From Bog-473 sp963836605 (GTDB lineage Bacteria; Actinomycetota; Acidimicrobiia; Acidimicrobiales; RAAP-2): a stretch of 64,000 bases of DNA. Below are positions 35,787 through 44,455 of this stretch, piece by piece; the stretch's first letter is position 1, and every line of letters starts with the position of its first letter. A program made the translations under genes and the position numbers. Under the pieces are notes generated by a model. The model saw only the letters and a program-made list of their open reading frames with translations, ran no database searches and was not told the DNA's origin. Location: contig CAWIKB010000015.1 of assembly GCA_963836605.1 (NCBI GenBank), positions 1-64,000 on the forward strand, read 5' to 3'.

Positions 35787-36580
35787 CTGTCATAGGGATG
35801 GAGCGGCCCACCCCAGGTGGCACTCGTGGCCCTGCGCATCGGGTTGGTGCACGACGGTCCGTCCGAGGCCCACACTTCGGGCACCGCGTCGGAGTGGTGG
35901 AGCCGTACGAGCATCGACGACCGGGTGCCGTACCCGTCGGCGTGCACGCAGCAGGCCGAGGCCTGGGCTCGGCGCTGTGCGTCCTCACCGTCGTCGGGCG
36001 CCGGATTGGTGATGGTGTGATCTGCGAGCAGACGCTGGAGAAGGCCGAGAACCTCGTCGCCGGGCCGGCCTGCGACGCCGGCCAGCGCTTCGCTGACGTA
36101 GTCGACCTTGGCGCTGGCCTGATCGAGCGGCTTGTTCTCGAGGATGTGGATTCCGGGCGGAAGCTCGATGCTGCGCACTTCGTCCCCTTGCGTCATGTCG
36201 AGAGAGAACAGTGACGTCCTGTCGCCGACCAGAACCCAGCAGGGGTTGAAGTCCCGCGGCGCCGACGTCCCGAACGCGGTCGCGGCCGACGGGGCGTCGT
36301 CGTGTTCGGTCAACGCCAAGGGGATCTCGCCCCGTGACCGTTTCGCCACGTCGCGGCCTTCTGGAGCAGGCTTGTTGGTCAGGCCAGCCACCACGCCGCG
36401 CTCGTTGGCGGCCAGCCAGGTGCCGCCCGCCAGGAGGTCCCGTCCGCCGAGGGTCCTGGGCGCGGTCGATCGCAAGAGCACGAGCGATTCGGCCGGCCGG
36501 TCGTAGCGTTCGTCACGATTGGCCGCGACAACCAGGGGCCAGTCGGGCAACACTCTCGAGAGGACGATGAGCAGGCACAT
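35783..36580 (-). CDS. NRDE/TANGO2 family protein
   Basis: A 265-residue NRDE-domain protein. The family name motif NRDE appears in VVAANRDERYDRP near residue 22, after the conserved start MCLLIVLS with Cys2 exposed at the N-terminus. LLAGGTWLAANERGVVAGLTN is the next conserved block. In this Ntn-hydrolase-like fold Cys2 could act as nucleophile; cell roles include haem handling in animal TANGO2, but the bacterial function is not settled. ATG 36580 gives the family N-terminus; an in-frame extension to 36661 is not conserved. It is convergent with nothing and ends 34 bases before the ArsR start. Confidence 0.83.
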   Translation of the reverse strand: MCLLIVLSRVLPDWPLVVAANRDERYDRPAESLVLLRSTAPRTLGGRDLLAGGTWLAANERGVVAGLTNKPAPEGRDVAKRSRGEIPLALTEHDDAPSAATAFGTSAPRDFNPCWVLVGDRTSLFSLDMTQGDEVRSIELPPGIHILENKPLDQASAKVDYVSEALAGVAGRPGDEVLGLLQRLLADHTITNPAPDDGEDAQRRAQASACCVHADGYGTRSSMLVRLHHSDAVPEVWASDGPSCTNPMRRATSATWGGPLHPYDS

Positions 36581-36676
36581 GGGCAGAAGGCCAGCCTCAA
36601 GACCTTCGGAGCAGGACACAGAGCAAGACAAAGGGATCGCGATGCGGAGCGCCCTTCCCATCCCTCTCGGGACGTC

Positions 36677-37546
36677 TCACGGACATGCCATCTCGGCAAA
36701 GCGGGCTGCGGCTGGTGACAATGCTCCGGACCGATGGATCAAGGCCAATTGTCGCACAATGGGTGGGTCCGGGCGGGCCAGCACGGCACCGGCGGCCCGC
36801 GCCGTCTCCGCCAGCGACTCTGGAACCAGCGCCGCACCCGCGCCGGCCACCACCAAGGGCACGATGGCGTCGCGCTGAGCGGTCACCACCGCCACCACCG
36901 GTGAACGCTCGACCGCGGCGAAAGCTTCCATCAGGAGGCGCGAGGTTGAGGTGCCGGGCGGAGCCACGACCAACGGCGTGTCACCGATATCGTCCAGACC
37001 GATCGGATCGCCGCTCGTATGGCCGCTCTCAGGCGGGAGGATCAAGACGAGCGTTTGTCGACCCAGTTGTAGGGACACCAGCCCGGCGGGGATGTCATGA
37101 TCCTCGGTCACGCCCAGCTCCGATGAGCCCGACAGGACCATGTCGGTGAGTTCGCTGGCGTCTTCCGGGGCTGCCAGATCGATCCGGATGTCTCGGTAGT
37201 GGCGTCGGAACGATCCCACCAGAGGGGACAGCGGATCCGCCACCAGCGTGGGAAGGCTGGCCATGGTCAGGTTGCCCGCGGTCAGACCGGCGACAGCTGC
37301 CACCGCGGCCTGCCCGGTTTCCAGATCGCGCATCACCTGCCGGGCTGGACCGAGCAGGGCACGACCAGCCGCTGTCAGCTGTACCACTCGGCCGTTGCGG
37401 GTGAAGAGGGCCGCTCCCAGCTCCGCCTCGAGCTCCTTCACGGCCACTGAAAGGGCCGGCTGCGAGACGTAGACCGCCTGGGCCGCAGCGGTGAACCCGC
37501 CATGGTCGGCCACCGCAAGAAAGTGCCGTAGGCGTCCGGACTCCAT
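36677..37546 (-). CDS. LysR family transcriptional regulator
   Basis: A 289-residue LysR regulator. The winged HTH is at residues 1-60 (LRHFLAVADHGGFTAAAQAV, then YVSQPALSVAVKELEAELG), and the effector-binding domain follows from about 90 (GNLTMASLPTLVADPLSPLV). The ATG has a -10-like TAAGAT six bases upstream, so it may be leaderless. It is divergent from the DHA2 exporter with a 70-base gap. That is the usual layout for a LysR protein controlling the neighbouring efflux gene and itself. Confidence 0.87.
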   Translation of the reverse strand: MESGRLRHFLAVADHGGFTAAAQAVYVSQPALSVAVKELEAELGAALFTRNGRVVQLTAAGRALLGPARQVMRDLETGQAAVAAVAGLTAGNLTMASLPTLVADPLSPLVGSFRRHYRDIRIDLAAPEDASELTDMVLSGSSELGVTEDHDIPAGLVSLQLGRQTLVLILPPESGHTSGDPIGLDDIGDTPLVVAPPGTSTSRLLMEAFAAVERSPVVAVVTAQRDAIVPLVVAGAGAALVPESLAETARAAGAVLARPDPPIVRQLALIHRSGALSPAAARFAEMACP

Positions 37547-37558
37547 AGTTAAATCTTA
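37547..37558 (-). promoter_or_regulatory. -10 box for leaderless LysR mRNA
   Basis: TAAGAT (minus strand, 37553-37558) is followed by six bases and the ATG at 37546. The -35 region is weak. The divergent 70-base gap also must hold the exporter promoter and the LysR site. Confidence 0.4.
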
Positions 37559-37616
37559 TCGTATTGAGGAGGAATCGGTATTTGTTTTCTAGCAGAAGGG
37601 AGTCCAACATGACTTC

Positions 37617-39089
37617 ATGACCGTGCACGGGGAGAATGCGGCGCCCTGGGGGTGGGACCGGCTCCTGGTGGAACCCCGCCGCCCCGTTTCGGTCCGGGAA
37701 CGGCCCGACGCGCACTGGTTGGCCGTGGCGGCCGTCTGCGTTGGGGCACTCATGAGCCAGCTCGACGCCAGCATCGTGACCGTGGCCCTGCCGTCGCTCG
37801 GGCACGCGTTCGGAGCCGGCGTCAGCTCGGTCACCTGGGTGGGGCTCAGCTACCTCGTCGTGCTGGTGGCCACCGTCACTGCGGTCGGTCGCCTGTCCGA
37901 CATGCGCGGTCGGAAGCTGTTCTACATCTACGGGTTTCTCGTCTTCGTCGTGGCATCAGTGCTGTGCGGCCTGGCCCCCAACCTGGCTGCGCTGTGCGGC
38001 TTCCGCGCCCTCCAGGCCTTGGGCGCGGCCATGCTGCAGGCCAACAGCCTGGCCATCATCGTCCTGGTGGTGCCGGCTCGCTCGCTGGGCCGGGCCATTG
38101 GCGTGCAGGGTGCCGCGCAGGCGATCGGATTGGCCCTAGGGCCGACCGTCGGGGGTCTGTTGGTGGCGGCGGGAGGTTGGCGGCTGATCTTCTTCGTCAA
38201 TGTCCCCATCGGCCTGATCGGCGCACTCGCCGCGCTGCTCTTGGTACCTCGGAGTCGGGAGCTCCTGCACGACGCGCCCTTCGACTTCAAGGGTCTCGGA
38301 CTCTTCTTCCCCGCCGTTGTCGGGTTGCTGACCGCCATTACCTTTGGGGTCGCGCTGGGTTGGAGCTCGCCCCTGATCGTCGGCCTGCTGGCGACCGCCG
38401 CCGGACTCACCGCCTGGTTCGTGCGCCACGAACGCCGGGACAGCCACCCGATGATGGACCTGGCGTTGTTCTCACGCCGGCGCTTCTCGTTCGGCATCAT
38501 CAGCGGCGTGGGTTCGTACCTGGTCATGTTCGGCGTTCTCCTGCTCATTCCGTTCTTCGCCGAGCGCGGCCTCGGTGATGGCGTCGCCCGAGCGGGTCTG
38601 GAACTGATGGCCCTGCCCCTGATGTTCGGCCTCGTGGCTCCGCTGGCCGGCAAGTTGGCCGACCATCTCGGGGCGCGACCGCTGACGGCCAGTGGGATGG
38701 CGCTGGTGACGACCGGGCTTGTCCTGCTCGGCTTGATCCGGCCGGGCGCGGTGGGCATGGTGGGTCTGCTGGCCCTCATTGGGGTCGGGCTCGGGCTCTT
38801 CACTTCGCCCAATAATGCCGCCATCATGGGATCGGTCCCCAAGAACCAGGCGGGCATGGCCTCTGGGATCTTGAACATGAGCCGCGGCATGGGAACGGCA
38901 CTGGGCCTGGCCCTGACCGGCGTCGTCTTCACGGCGAGCGGCGGTGATGCCGGCGGCAGCGTGGGTGCCGATCACGCCTTAACGGTCACCGCACTGGTGC
39001 TGGCGGGGGTGGCCGCGGCAGCCGGTGTCGTGGCCGCGCTTCGCCCCAACGGCCAACTGGGAGACACGCGAATGGCCGGCGCCGAGTAG
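37617..39089 (+). CDS. DHA2 family MFS drug/proton antiporter
   Basis: A 490-residue exporter with about 14 hydrophobic helices. The conserved motifs are LDASIVTVALPSLG in helix 1, GRLSDMRGRK in the loop between helices 2 and 3, and GPTVGGLLVAAGGWRLIFFV in helix 5. It would use the proton gradient to expel lipophilic compounds. ATG 37617 is preceded at 37609 by an ATG with AAGGGAG that reads only Met-Thr-Ser-stop and overlaps this start as ATGA. Translation may therefore be coupled to that tiny frame. Regulated by the adjacent LysR protein by position. Confidence 0.87.
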   Translation: MTVHGENAAPWGWDRLLVEPRRPVSVRERPDAHWLAVAAVCVGALMSQLDASIVTVALPSLGHAFGAGVSSVTWVGLSYLVVLVATVTAVGRLSDMRGRKLFYIYGFLVFVVASVLCGLAPNLAALCGFRALQALGAAMLQANSLAIIVLVVPARSLGRAIGVQGAAQAIGLALGPTVGGLLVAAGGWRLIFFVNVPIGLIGALAALLLVPRSRELLHDAPFDFKGLGLFFPAVVGLLTAITFGVALGWSSPLIVGLLATAAGLTAWFVRHERRDSHPMMDLALFSRRRFSFGIISGVGSYLVMFGVLLLIPFFAERGLGDGVARAGLELMALPLMFGLVAPLAGKLADHLGARPLTASGMALVTTGLVLLGLIRPGAVGMVGLLALIGVGLGLFTSPNNAAIMGSVPKNQAGMASGILNMSRGMGTALGLALTGVVFTASGGDAGGSVGADHALTVTALVLAGVAAAAGVVAALRPNGQLGDTRMAGAE

Positions 39090-39284
39090 ACCAGGAATCT
39101 CTGCGTCGAGATCTGCCTTGACGTGTGCCTGGAAGTGAAACTGCTGGGCTCAGTGTCCAAAATCCCAGACTGGGTGGTTCCGGCAGCCGCCATTGACGGG
39201 GTCGATCGATCCTGAGAACATGGTTGTCCGGACCGTTTGACATCGGCGGAAACAGCTGCATCTCAGCGAGGGGGATTACTTGCC

Positions 39285-41672
39285 ATGAGCCTGAGGCCCG
39301 AGAAGAAGTCGCGCGTTCTGCGCATCCTGGCTGCCCCGATAGTGCTCGCCCTGGCGGGAGCGGCCCTGATTGCGGCGCCCACGACAGCGCAAGCGGCATC
39401 GCCCAATCCCACCGTGTCGAACTTCGCCGCCGCCCCGACGTCGCTCGGCGCCTCGGGAGGCAGCGTCACCCTCTCGGCCCAGGTCACCAACGCCACCAGC
39501 TGTGCCTTCTCGTCCACGCCCGCCCTCTCGGGCCTCCCGGTCACCGTGCCGTGCTCGAGTGGGACCGTCTCCCAAGGGATCACCGTGCCGGCCAACACGA
39601 CCCACGTGGCCAAGACCTACCACTTCCATCTGGCCGTGAGCGGCGTGGCCGGCACGACCACCGCCAACGCCAAGGCGGTCACGGTCACCGAGGCCGGGTT
39701 GCCGCCCAATCCCACCGTGTCGAACTTCGCCGCCGCCCCGACGTCGCTCGGCGCCTCGGGAGGCAGCGTCACCCTCTCGGCCCAGGTCACCAACGCCACC
39801 AGCTGTGCCTTCTCGTCCACGCCCGCCCTCTCGGGCCTCCCGGTCACCGTGCCGTGCTCGAGTGGGACCGTCTCCCAAGGGATCACCGTGCCGGCCAACA
39901 CGACCCACGTGGCCAAGACCTACCACTTCCATCTGGCCGTGAGCGGCGTGGCCGGCACGACCACCGCCAACGCCAAGGCGGTCACGGTCACCGAGGCCGG
40001 GTTGCCGCCCAATCCCACCGTGTCGAACTTCGCCGCCGCCCCGACGTCGCTCGGCGCCTCGGGAGGCAGCGTCACCCTCTCGGCCCAGGTCACCAACGCC
40101 ACCAGCTGTGCCTTCTCGTCCACGCCCGCCCTCTCGGGCCTCCCGGTCACCGTGCCGTGCTCGAGTGGGACCGTCTCCCAAGGGATCACCGTGCCGGCCA
40201 ACACGACCCACGTGGCCAAGACCTACCACTTCCATCTGGCCGTGAGCGGCGTGGCCGGCACGACCACCGCCAACGCCAAGGCGGTCACGGTCACCGAGGC
40301 CGGGTTGCCGCCCAATCCCACCGTGTCGAACTTCGCCGCCGCCCCGACGTCGCTCGGCGCCTCGGGAGGCAGCGTCACCCTCTCGGCCCAGGTCACCAAC
40401 GCCACCAGCTGTGCCTTCTCGTCCACGCCCGCCCTCTCGGGCCTCCCGGTCACCGTGCCGTGCTCGAGTGGGACCGTCTCCCAAGGGATCACCGTGCCGG
40501 CCAACACGACCCACGTGGCCAAGACCTACCACTTCCATCTGGCCGTGAGCGGCGTGGCCGGCACGACCACCGCCAACGCCAAGGCGGTCACGGTCACCGA
40601 GGCCGGGTTGCCGCCCAATCCCACCGTGTCGAACTTCGCCGCCGCCCCGACGTCGCTCGGCGCCTCGGGAGGCAGCGTCACCCTCTCGGCCCAGGTCACC
40701 AACGCCACCAGCTGTGCCTTCTCGTCCACGCCCGCCCTCTCGGGCCTCCCGGTCACCGTGCCGTGCTCGAGTGGGACCGTCTCCCAGGTGGTCTCGGTTC
40801 CGGGCAACACCGGCACGATGGCCAAGACCTACGCCTTCCATCTGGCCGTGAGCGGCGTGGCCGGCACGACCACCGTCAACGCCAAGGCGGCCAGGGTCAC
40901 GGTGGCCGCGGTGACGAAGATGCCAGGGTACGGCACGGTGCAAGGGAACGTCACCTCACAAGGGGGGCTGGCCCTCAACGGTATGTGCCTCCACCTGTTC
41001 AACACCACCTACACCAAGGACCTGGTGCAGTTCGCCGCCAGCGGGAACCCGACGAACGGTGCGTTCACACAGGCCCACGTCCCCGACGGGACCTACATCG
41101 GGCTCTTCGAGAACTGCGGGGCCAACACCAGCGGCACGGGACCCGATTACAACTACGAGTCCGTGTTCTACGGGCCGGGCAGTGGTGGCCCGTTCCAGCC
41201 CAACGGGGCCGCCACCATCACCGTCACGAACGGCGCAACCGTCGACCTCGGCACGTCCAGCATCCCGCTCGGGGGCACCGTGAACGGCACGGTGACGGAC
41301 ACCACGGCGGGAACGCCCGCCTACCCGATCGCGGTGGCCGTGGAGATCCCGGGTGCGTCGAACTACAACATCGACTCTCCCGGTGGGACCGGGTTCATGA
41401 TCGTGTGTGCGGGCACCGACGGGACGTACAGCGTCAGCGGCGTTCCCGACGGGGCCCAGATTGTGTTCTCGCCGAACAATTGGGCCTGTCCGGATCAAAA
41501 CGGCAACTTCAACTTCGGCTTCTATGTCCAATCGACGTCTTCACCGGTCAGCGTTACCTCCGACGGGACCACCACCGTGAACGGATCAGTCTCCGAAACC
41601 CCGCCGGCGCCCAGTGCAGCGGCTCGCCTCGCCAGTCCCTGCACCGGGGTGGGTCCGTGCCGGGAGGGGTGA
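39285..41672 (+). CDS. Secreted surface protein with five 101-residue Ig-like repeats
   Basis: A 795-residue exported protein. A signal peptide (RILAAPIVLALAGAALIAAP, cleavage near AQAA) is followed by five copies of a 101-residue beta-sandwich unit (NPTVSNFAAAPTSLGASGGS at each start), with two conserved cysteines per unit (SCAF and VPCS). Two carboxypeptidase-regulatory-like domains follow (GTVQGNVTSQGGLALNG and GTVNGTVTDTTAGTPAYPIA). No membrane anchor or sorting signal is visible at the C-terminus, which ends with two cysteines (SPCTGVGPC). ATG 39285 has GAGGGGGA upstream. The repeat architecture suggests an adhesin or stalk; the ligand is unknown. Confidence 0.8.
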   Translation: MSLRPEKKSRVLRILAAPIVLALAGAALIAAPTTAQAASPNPTVSNFAAAPTSLGASGGSVTLSAQVTNATSCAFSSTPALSGLPVTVPCSSGTVSQGITVPANTTHVAKTYHFHLAVSGVAGTTTANAKAVTVTEAGLPPNPTVSNFAAAPTSLGASGGSVTLSAQVTNATSCAFSSTPALSGLPVTVPCSSGTVSQGITVPANTTHVAKTYHFHLAVSGVAGTTTANAKAVTVTEAGLPPNPTVSNFAAAPTSLGASGGSVTLSAQVTNATSCAFSSTPALSGLPVTVPCSSGTVSQGITVPANTTHVAKTYHFHLAVSGVAGTTTANAKAVTVTEAGLPPNPTVSNFAAAPTSLGASGGSVTLSAQVTNATSCAFSSTPALSGLPVTVPCSSGTVSQGITVPANTTHVAKTYHFHLAVSGVAGTTTANAKAVTVTEAGLPPNPTVSNFAAAPTSLGASGGSVTLSAQVTNATSCAFSSTPALSGLPVTVPCSSGTVSQVVSVPGNTGTMAKTYAFHLAVSGVAGTTTVNAKAARVTVAAVTKMPGYGTVQGNVTSQGGLALNGMCLHLFNTTYTKDLVQFAASGNPTNGAFTQAHVPDGTYIGLFENCGANTSGTGPDYNYESVFYGPGSGGPFQPNGAATITVTNGATVDLGTSSIPLGGTVNGTVTDTTAGTPAYPIAVAVEIPGASNYNIDSPGGTGFMIVCAGTDGTYSVSGVPDGAQIVFSPNNWACPDQNGNFNFGFYVQSTSSPVSVTSDGTTTVNGSVSETPPAPSAAARLASPCTGVGPCREG
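39405..40919 (+). repeat. Five 303-bp in-frame tandem repeats
   Basis: Units start at 39405, 39708, 40011, 40314 and 40617. Units 1 to 4 look identical base for base over the full 303 bases, and unit 5 is identical for about its first 180 bases, then diverges. Such identity means very recent duplication or ongoing homogenisation. Copy number may be collapsed or wrong in an assembly. Confidence 0.93.
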
Positions 41673-41833
41673 CCGACCCGAAGCGGGGGAGGGATCGCCG
41701 CCGCTAGCGCGGACGGTCAGCCGCTCCTACCGCCCAGCGTGGTGGAGGGGCGGCGGGCAGGTTCACCGGCAGGCCAGCCCCGAGCAGTTTCGGATGTCCC
41801 CCGGGTCGGTGCCCGGTCGTGGTTGTGGGGTGG

Positions 41834-43033
41834 CTACGAGCCCGAAGGGAGGGGGAACTTCGCGGCCGCAGCCCACGTCGGGTCGATGACGTAGTTGCCC
41901 GTGGCATCGACATCGAGGATGACCACCGTGCTCTGGACACGGTTGCCCGAGGCCGGCGCGATGGTGATGGGCCCTGTGATCCCCTGGTACCCCGAGGTGG
42001 CGTTCAGGGCCGTGGCCACGCCCTTCTGGTGCCAGCCGGCCTTCTTGATGGCATTGGCCAGGATCTCGACCGAGTCGTAGGTGAAGGTGCCCCAGGTACC
42101 GGGCGTGGCCTTGAACGCCGTCTGGTAGTCGCTCACGTACTGCGCGGCGCCAGCGAACTGCTGGGCGCTCGGCACCCCGCTGGACAGGCATTTCGAGGCC
42201 ACGGGCTGGGTGGCCGCCGTCACGAAGTCAGGGCCCTGGGCGGCGAGATCCACGAAGCAGGTCCCCAGGCTCATCTGCGAGGCGGCCCGGGCGATCGCTC
42301 CGGCTTCGGCCCCATAGGCCGCGATGTACAGCAGCCCGGGATGAGCGGCGGCCAGCTTGCTGAGGGCCGGTCCGAAGTTGGTCTGCGTGCTGGTGACCGA
42401 CGCCTTGGCCACGGTCGGGTCGCCGGCCGACTTCAGCCCGGCCGCCACGGCGGAGGCGATCCCCGAGGTGTAGGTCGAGGTGTCATAGATGATGGCCGGC
42501 CGAGTGGCATGGAGCACCTGGGTGATCTCGTGGACCTCGACCGGGGCCACCTGGGAGTCCATGGGCTGGGTCGTGGCCCCGAAACCCTCGGTCTTGACGC
42601 TCGAAGTCAGGCGCACAATAGGGAGGCCGGCCTTCTTGTAGACCGGCAAGTTGACAATGCCGACCGAGGAGTTGAACGGTCCCACGACCGCGAACGCGTG
42701 GGCGGCAATGGCCTTCTTGGCGGCCTGAAGCCCGCCTTTGGCGGTGGCCGCGTCATCCACGCTCACCATGCTCAACTTCACTCCGTTCACACCACCGGCC
42801 GAGTTGATCTGATTGACGGCGAGGCGAGCGCCCCGGGCCATGTCGATCCCCGTCGCCGACTGCGTACCGGTCATCGGGCCCTCGACGGCAATGACGCCAG
42901 CACGCGGGGACGCTTTCGTGGTCGCCGCTGACGCCAACGAAGAGCACCCGAGCGCGGCCGCCGTCGCCGACGCCATGACCGCGCAAAGGAGGGGCCAGGA
43001 GAGAGTAGTACGGGGGCGTCGTATCGTGTTCAT
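41834..43033 (-). CDS. Substrate-binding lipoprotein of a branched-chain amino acid-type ABC transporter
   Basis: A 399-residue periplasmic-binding protein of the LivJ/peripla_BP_6 type. A signal peptide ends at the lipobox AALGC, so it is lipid-anchored. The ligand-binding fold shows MTGTQSATGIDMARGARLAV, INSAGGVNGVKLSMVSVDD, VVGPFNSSVGIVNLPVYKKA and TYDSVEILANAIKKAG. It should bind an amino acid or amide-type ligand outside the cell. No permease or ATPase genes for it are in the window, so the rest of the transporter is elsewhere. It is 53 bases downstream of the amidohydrolase on the same strand. Confidence 0.83.
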   Translation of the reverse strand: MNTIRRPRTTLSWPLLCAVMASATAAALGCSSLASAATTKASPRAGVIAVEGPMTGTQSATGIDMARGARLAVNQINSAGGVNGVKLSMVSVDDAATAKGGLQAAKKAIAAHAFAVVGPFNSSVGIVNLPVYKKAGLPIVRLTSSVKTEGFGATTQPMDSQVAPVEVHEITQVLHATRPAIIYDTSTYTSGIASAVAAGLKSAGDPTVAKASVTSTQTNFGPALSKLAAAHPGLLYIAAYGAEAGAIARAASQMSLGTCFVDLAAQGPDFVTAATQPVASKCLSSGVPSAQQFAGAAQYVSDYQTAFKATPGTWGTFTYDSVEILANAIKKAGWHQKGVATALNATSGYQGITGPITIAPASGNRVQSTVVILDVDATGNYVIDPTWAAAAKFPLPSGS

Positions 43034-43086
43034 TGGTGGCAGGCCTCTGGACGCGCAAGGTACGGGCGACCCGCGACGCCGGGGAA

Positions 43087-44316
43087 CTATACCCGGTCGA
43101 GCTCCAACATCCTGATCGCGTTGCCACGAAGGACCTTATAGGCAACCTCGTCGGTCAGGCCCACACACAACTTCTCGATGTAGGCCTCCGAATAGGGCCA
43201 CGTGGTGTCGGTGTGCGGGTAGTCGGTCTCGAAACAAATGTTGTCCTCGCCCACCTCTTCCAGCGAGCGAAGCCCGTGGCGGTCAGCCGTGAAGCAGCCG
43301 TAGATGCGGCCGTAGTATTGGCTGGACGGCAGCACGGGGATGCGTTCCTTGGCGTGCAGCCAACTGTCATGGGTCTCCCAGATGGTGTCGGCCCGCTCGA
43401 GCACGTAGGGGATCCAGCCGATCTGCCCCTCTGAGTACGCCAGCTTGAGCTTGGGGAACCGCAGCAGGTTGCCCGAGAACAGCCAGTCGGCCAGCGAGGC
43501 CATGGCGTTGTTGAAGCCCAGGGTGCCGCCGACGGCGGGATGTGAGTCCGGTGAGGCGATCGGGTTGGAGCTGCTGGAGCCGACGTGCATGCACACGGTC
43601 ACGCCGTAGTCGTTGCAGACCTCCCACAGCGGGTCCCAGTAGCCGCAGTTGATGCTGGGCAGATCCAAGCGAGTGGGGATCTCGCTGAAGGCGATGGCCC
43701 GCACGCCCCGCTCGGCGTTGCGCTTGGTCTCCGCCGCGGCGAGCTCGACATCCCACAGCGGGATGATGCAGAGGGGAATGTTCACACCGCCGGACGGCGC
43801 GCACCATTCCTCCACCATCCAGTCGTTGTTGGCTCTGACACAGGCCAACGCCAGTTCCTTGTCCTTCGCTTCATAGAACGTCTGGCCGCAGAACCGGGGG
43901 AAGGTCGGGAACGGCAACGAGCCGTCGGTGTAGTTCAGCGCAAGGTCCTTGACCCGCTCTTCGCGGTCCCAGCACCCCTTGCGCATGTCGTCGTAGGTGA
44001 TGGCCGTCATGGTCATCTGGGTGCGGTCGAAGACGATCTCCCCCTTGTCGTCGACCGTGGTCGACGCCCTGGGAATGGCCACGAACTTCTTGTGGACGTA
44101 GATCAACTCGTCGTCGTAGTACCAGGCGCTGCCCCATTCGCCCTCGGGGTCCTCACGCATGTCGTATTTGGCCCCGGAGAGGTGTTTGAAGCTCCCCCAC
44201 CTCTTGTCGACGACCTTTGGCCCCCGCTCCCGGTACTTCTCGGGCAGCCAGGTCTGCCACACGTGGCGTGGCTCCACGACGTGATCGTCAACGCTGATGA
44301 TTTTGGGCAAGGCCAT
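43087..44316 (-). CDS. Amidohydrolase family (amidohydrolase_2) metal-dependent hydrolase
   Basis: A 409-residue TIM-barrel hydrolase or decarboxylase. The first metal motif is DDHVVEP near residue 10, the barrel His lies in VCMHVGSSSS, and the closing Asp/His is in FETDYPHTDTTWP near residue 370. These match amidohydrolase_2 enzymes related to aminocarboxymuconate-semialdehyde decarboxylase, often found in aromatic or lipid catabolism loci. The start at 44316 lies seven bases after a -10-like box, with a long palindrome over the promoter. It may form a unit with the downstream binding lipoprotein. Substrate unknown. Confidence 0.85.
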   Translation of the reverse strand: MALPKIISVDDHVVEPRHVWQTWLPEKYRERGPKVVDKRWGSFKHLSGAKYDMREDPEGEWGSAWYYDDELIYVHKKFVAIPRASTTVDDKGEIVFDRTQMTMTAITYDDMRKGCWDREERVKDLALNYTDGSLPFPTFPRFCGQTFYEAKDKELALACVRANNDWMVEEWCAPSGGVNIPLCIIPLWDVELAAAETKRNAERGVRAIAFSEIPTRLDLPSINCGYWDPLWEVCNDYGVTVCMHVGSSSSNPIASPDSHPAVGGTLGFNNAMASLADWLFSGNLLRFPKLKLAYSEGQIGWIPYVLERADTIWETHDSWLHAKERIPVLPSSQYYGRIYGCFTADRHGLRSLEEVGEDNICFETDYPHTDTTWPYSEAYIEKLCVGLTDEVAYKVLRGNAIRMLELDRV

Positions 44317-44362
44317 GCCCTAGAGGGTAGTTCAACCCTGACGCCGGTGTCAGGGTTGAACT
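44317..44362 (-). promoter_or_regulatory. Promoter overlapped by a perfect 14-bp palindrome (operator)
   Basis: The arms AGTTCAACCCTGAC and GTCAGGGTTGAACT (44329-44342 and 44349-44362) are perfectly complementary around a six-base centre. On the minus strand CTGACA and TACCCT form a promoter with an 18-base spacer, and ATG 44316 follows the -10 by seven bases. The palindrome covers the promoter from the -35 to the edge of the -10, the position of a repressor site of the TetR or similar type. Confidence 0.6.
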
Positions 44363-44455
44363 GAGAACCGACCGCGAGGGCCACGCCCTCCATAGGGGGG
44401 AGGGGCCGGCTGGTGGCTGGCCTCCGATGAGGAACTCCGAACCGGAGGGGACCCG

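Noticed and set aside
39405..40919. Possible CRISPR array
   Set aside because: Units are 303 bases with no short repeat-spacer pattern and encode protein.
39276..40943. Long antisense frame through the 303-bp repeats
   Set aside because: It is open only because the repeat unit has no stops in that frame; the plus strand has a signal peptide and conserved beta domains.
39224..41707. Second plus-strand frame of 827 codons over the repeat protein
   Set aside because: Arg/His-rich reading with no domain, overlapping the clear secreted protein.
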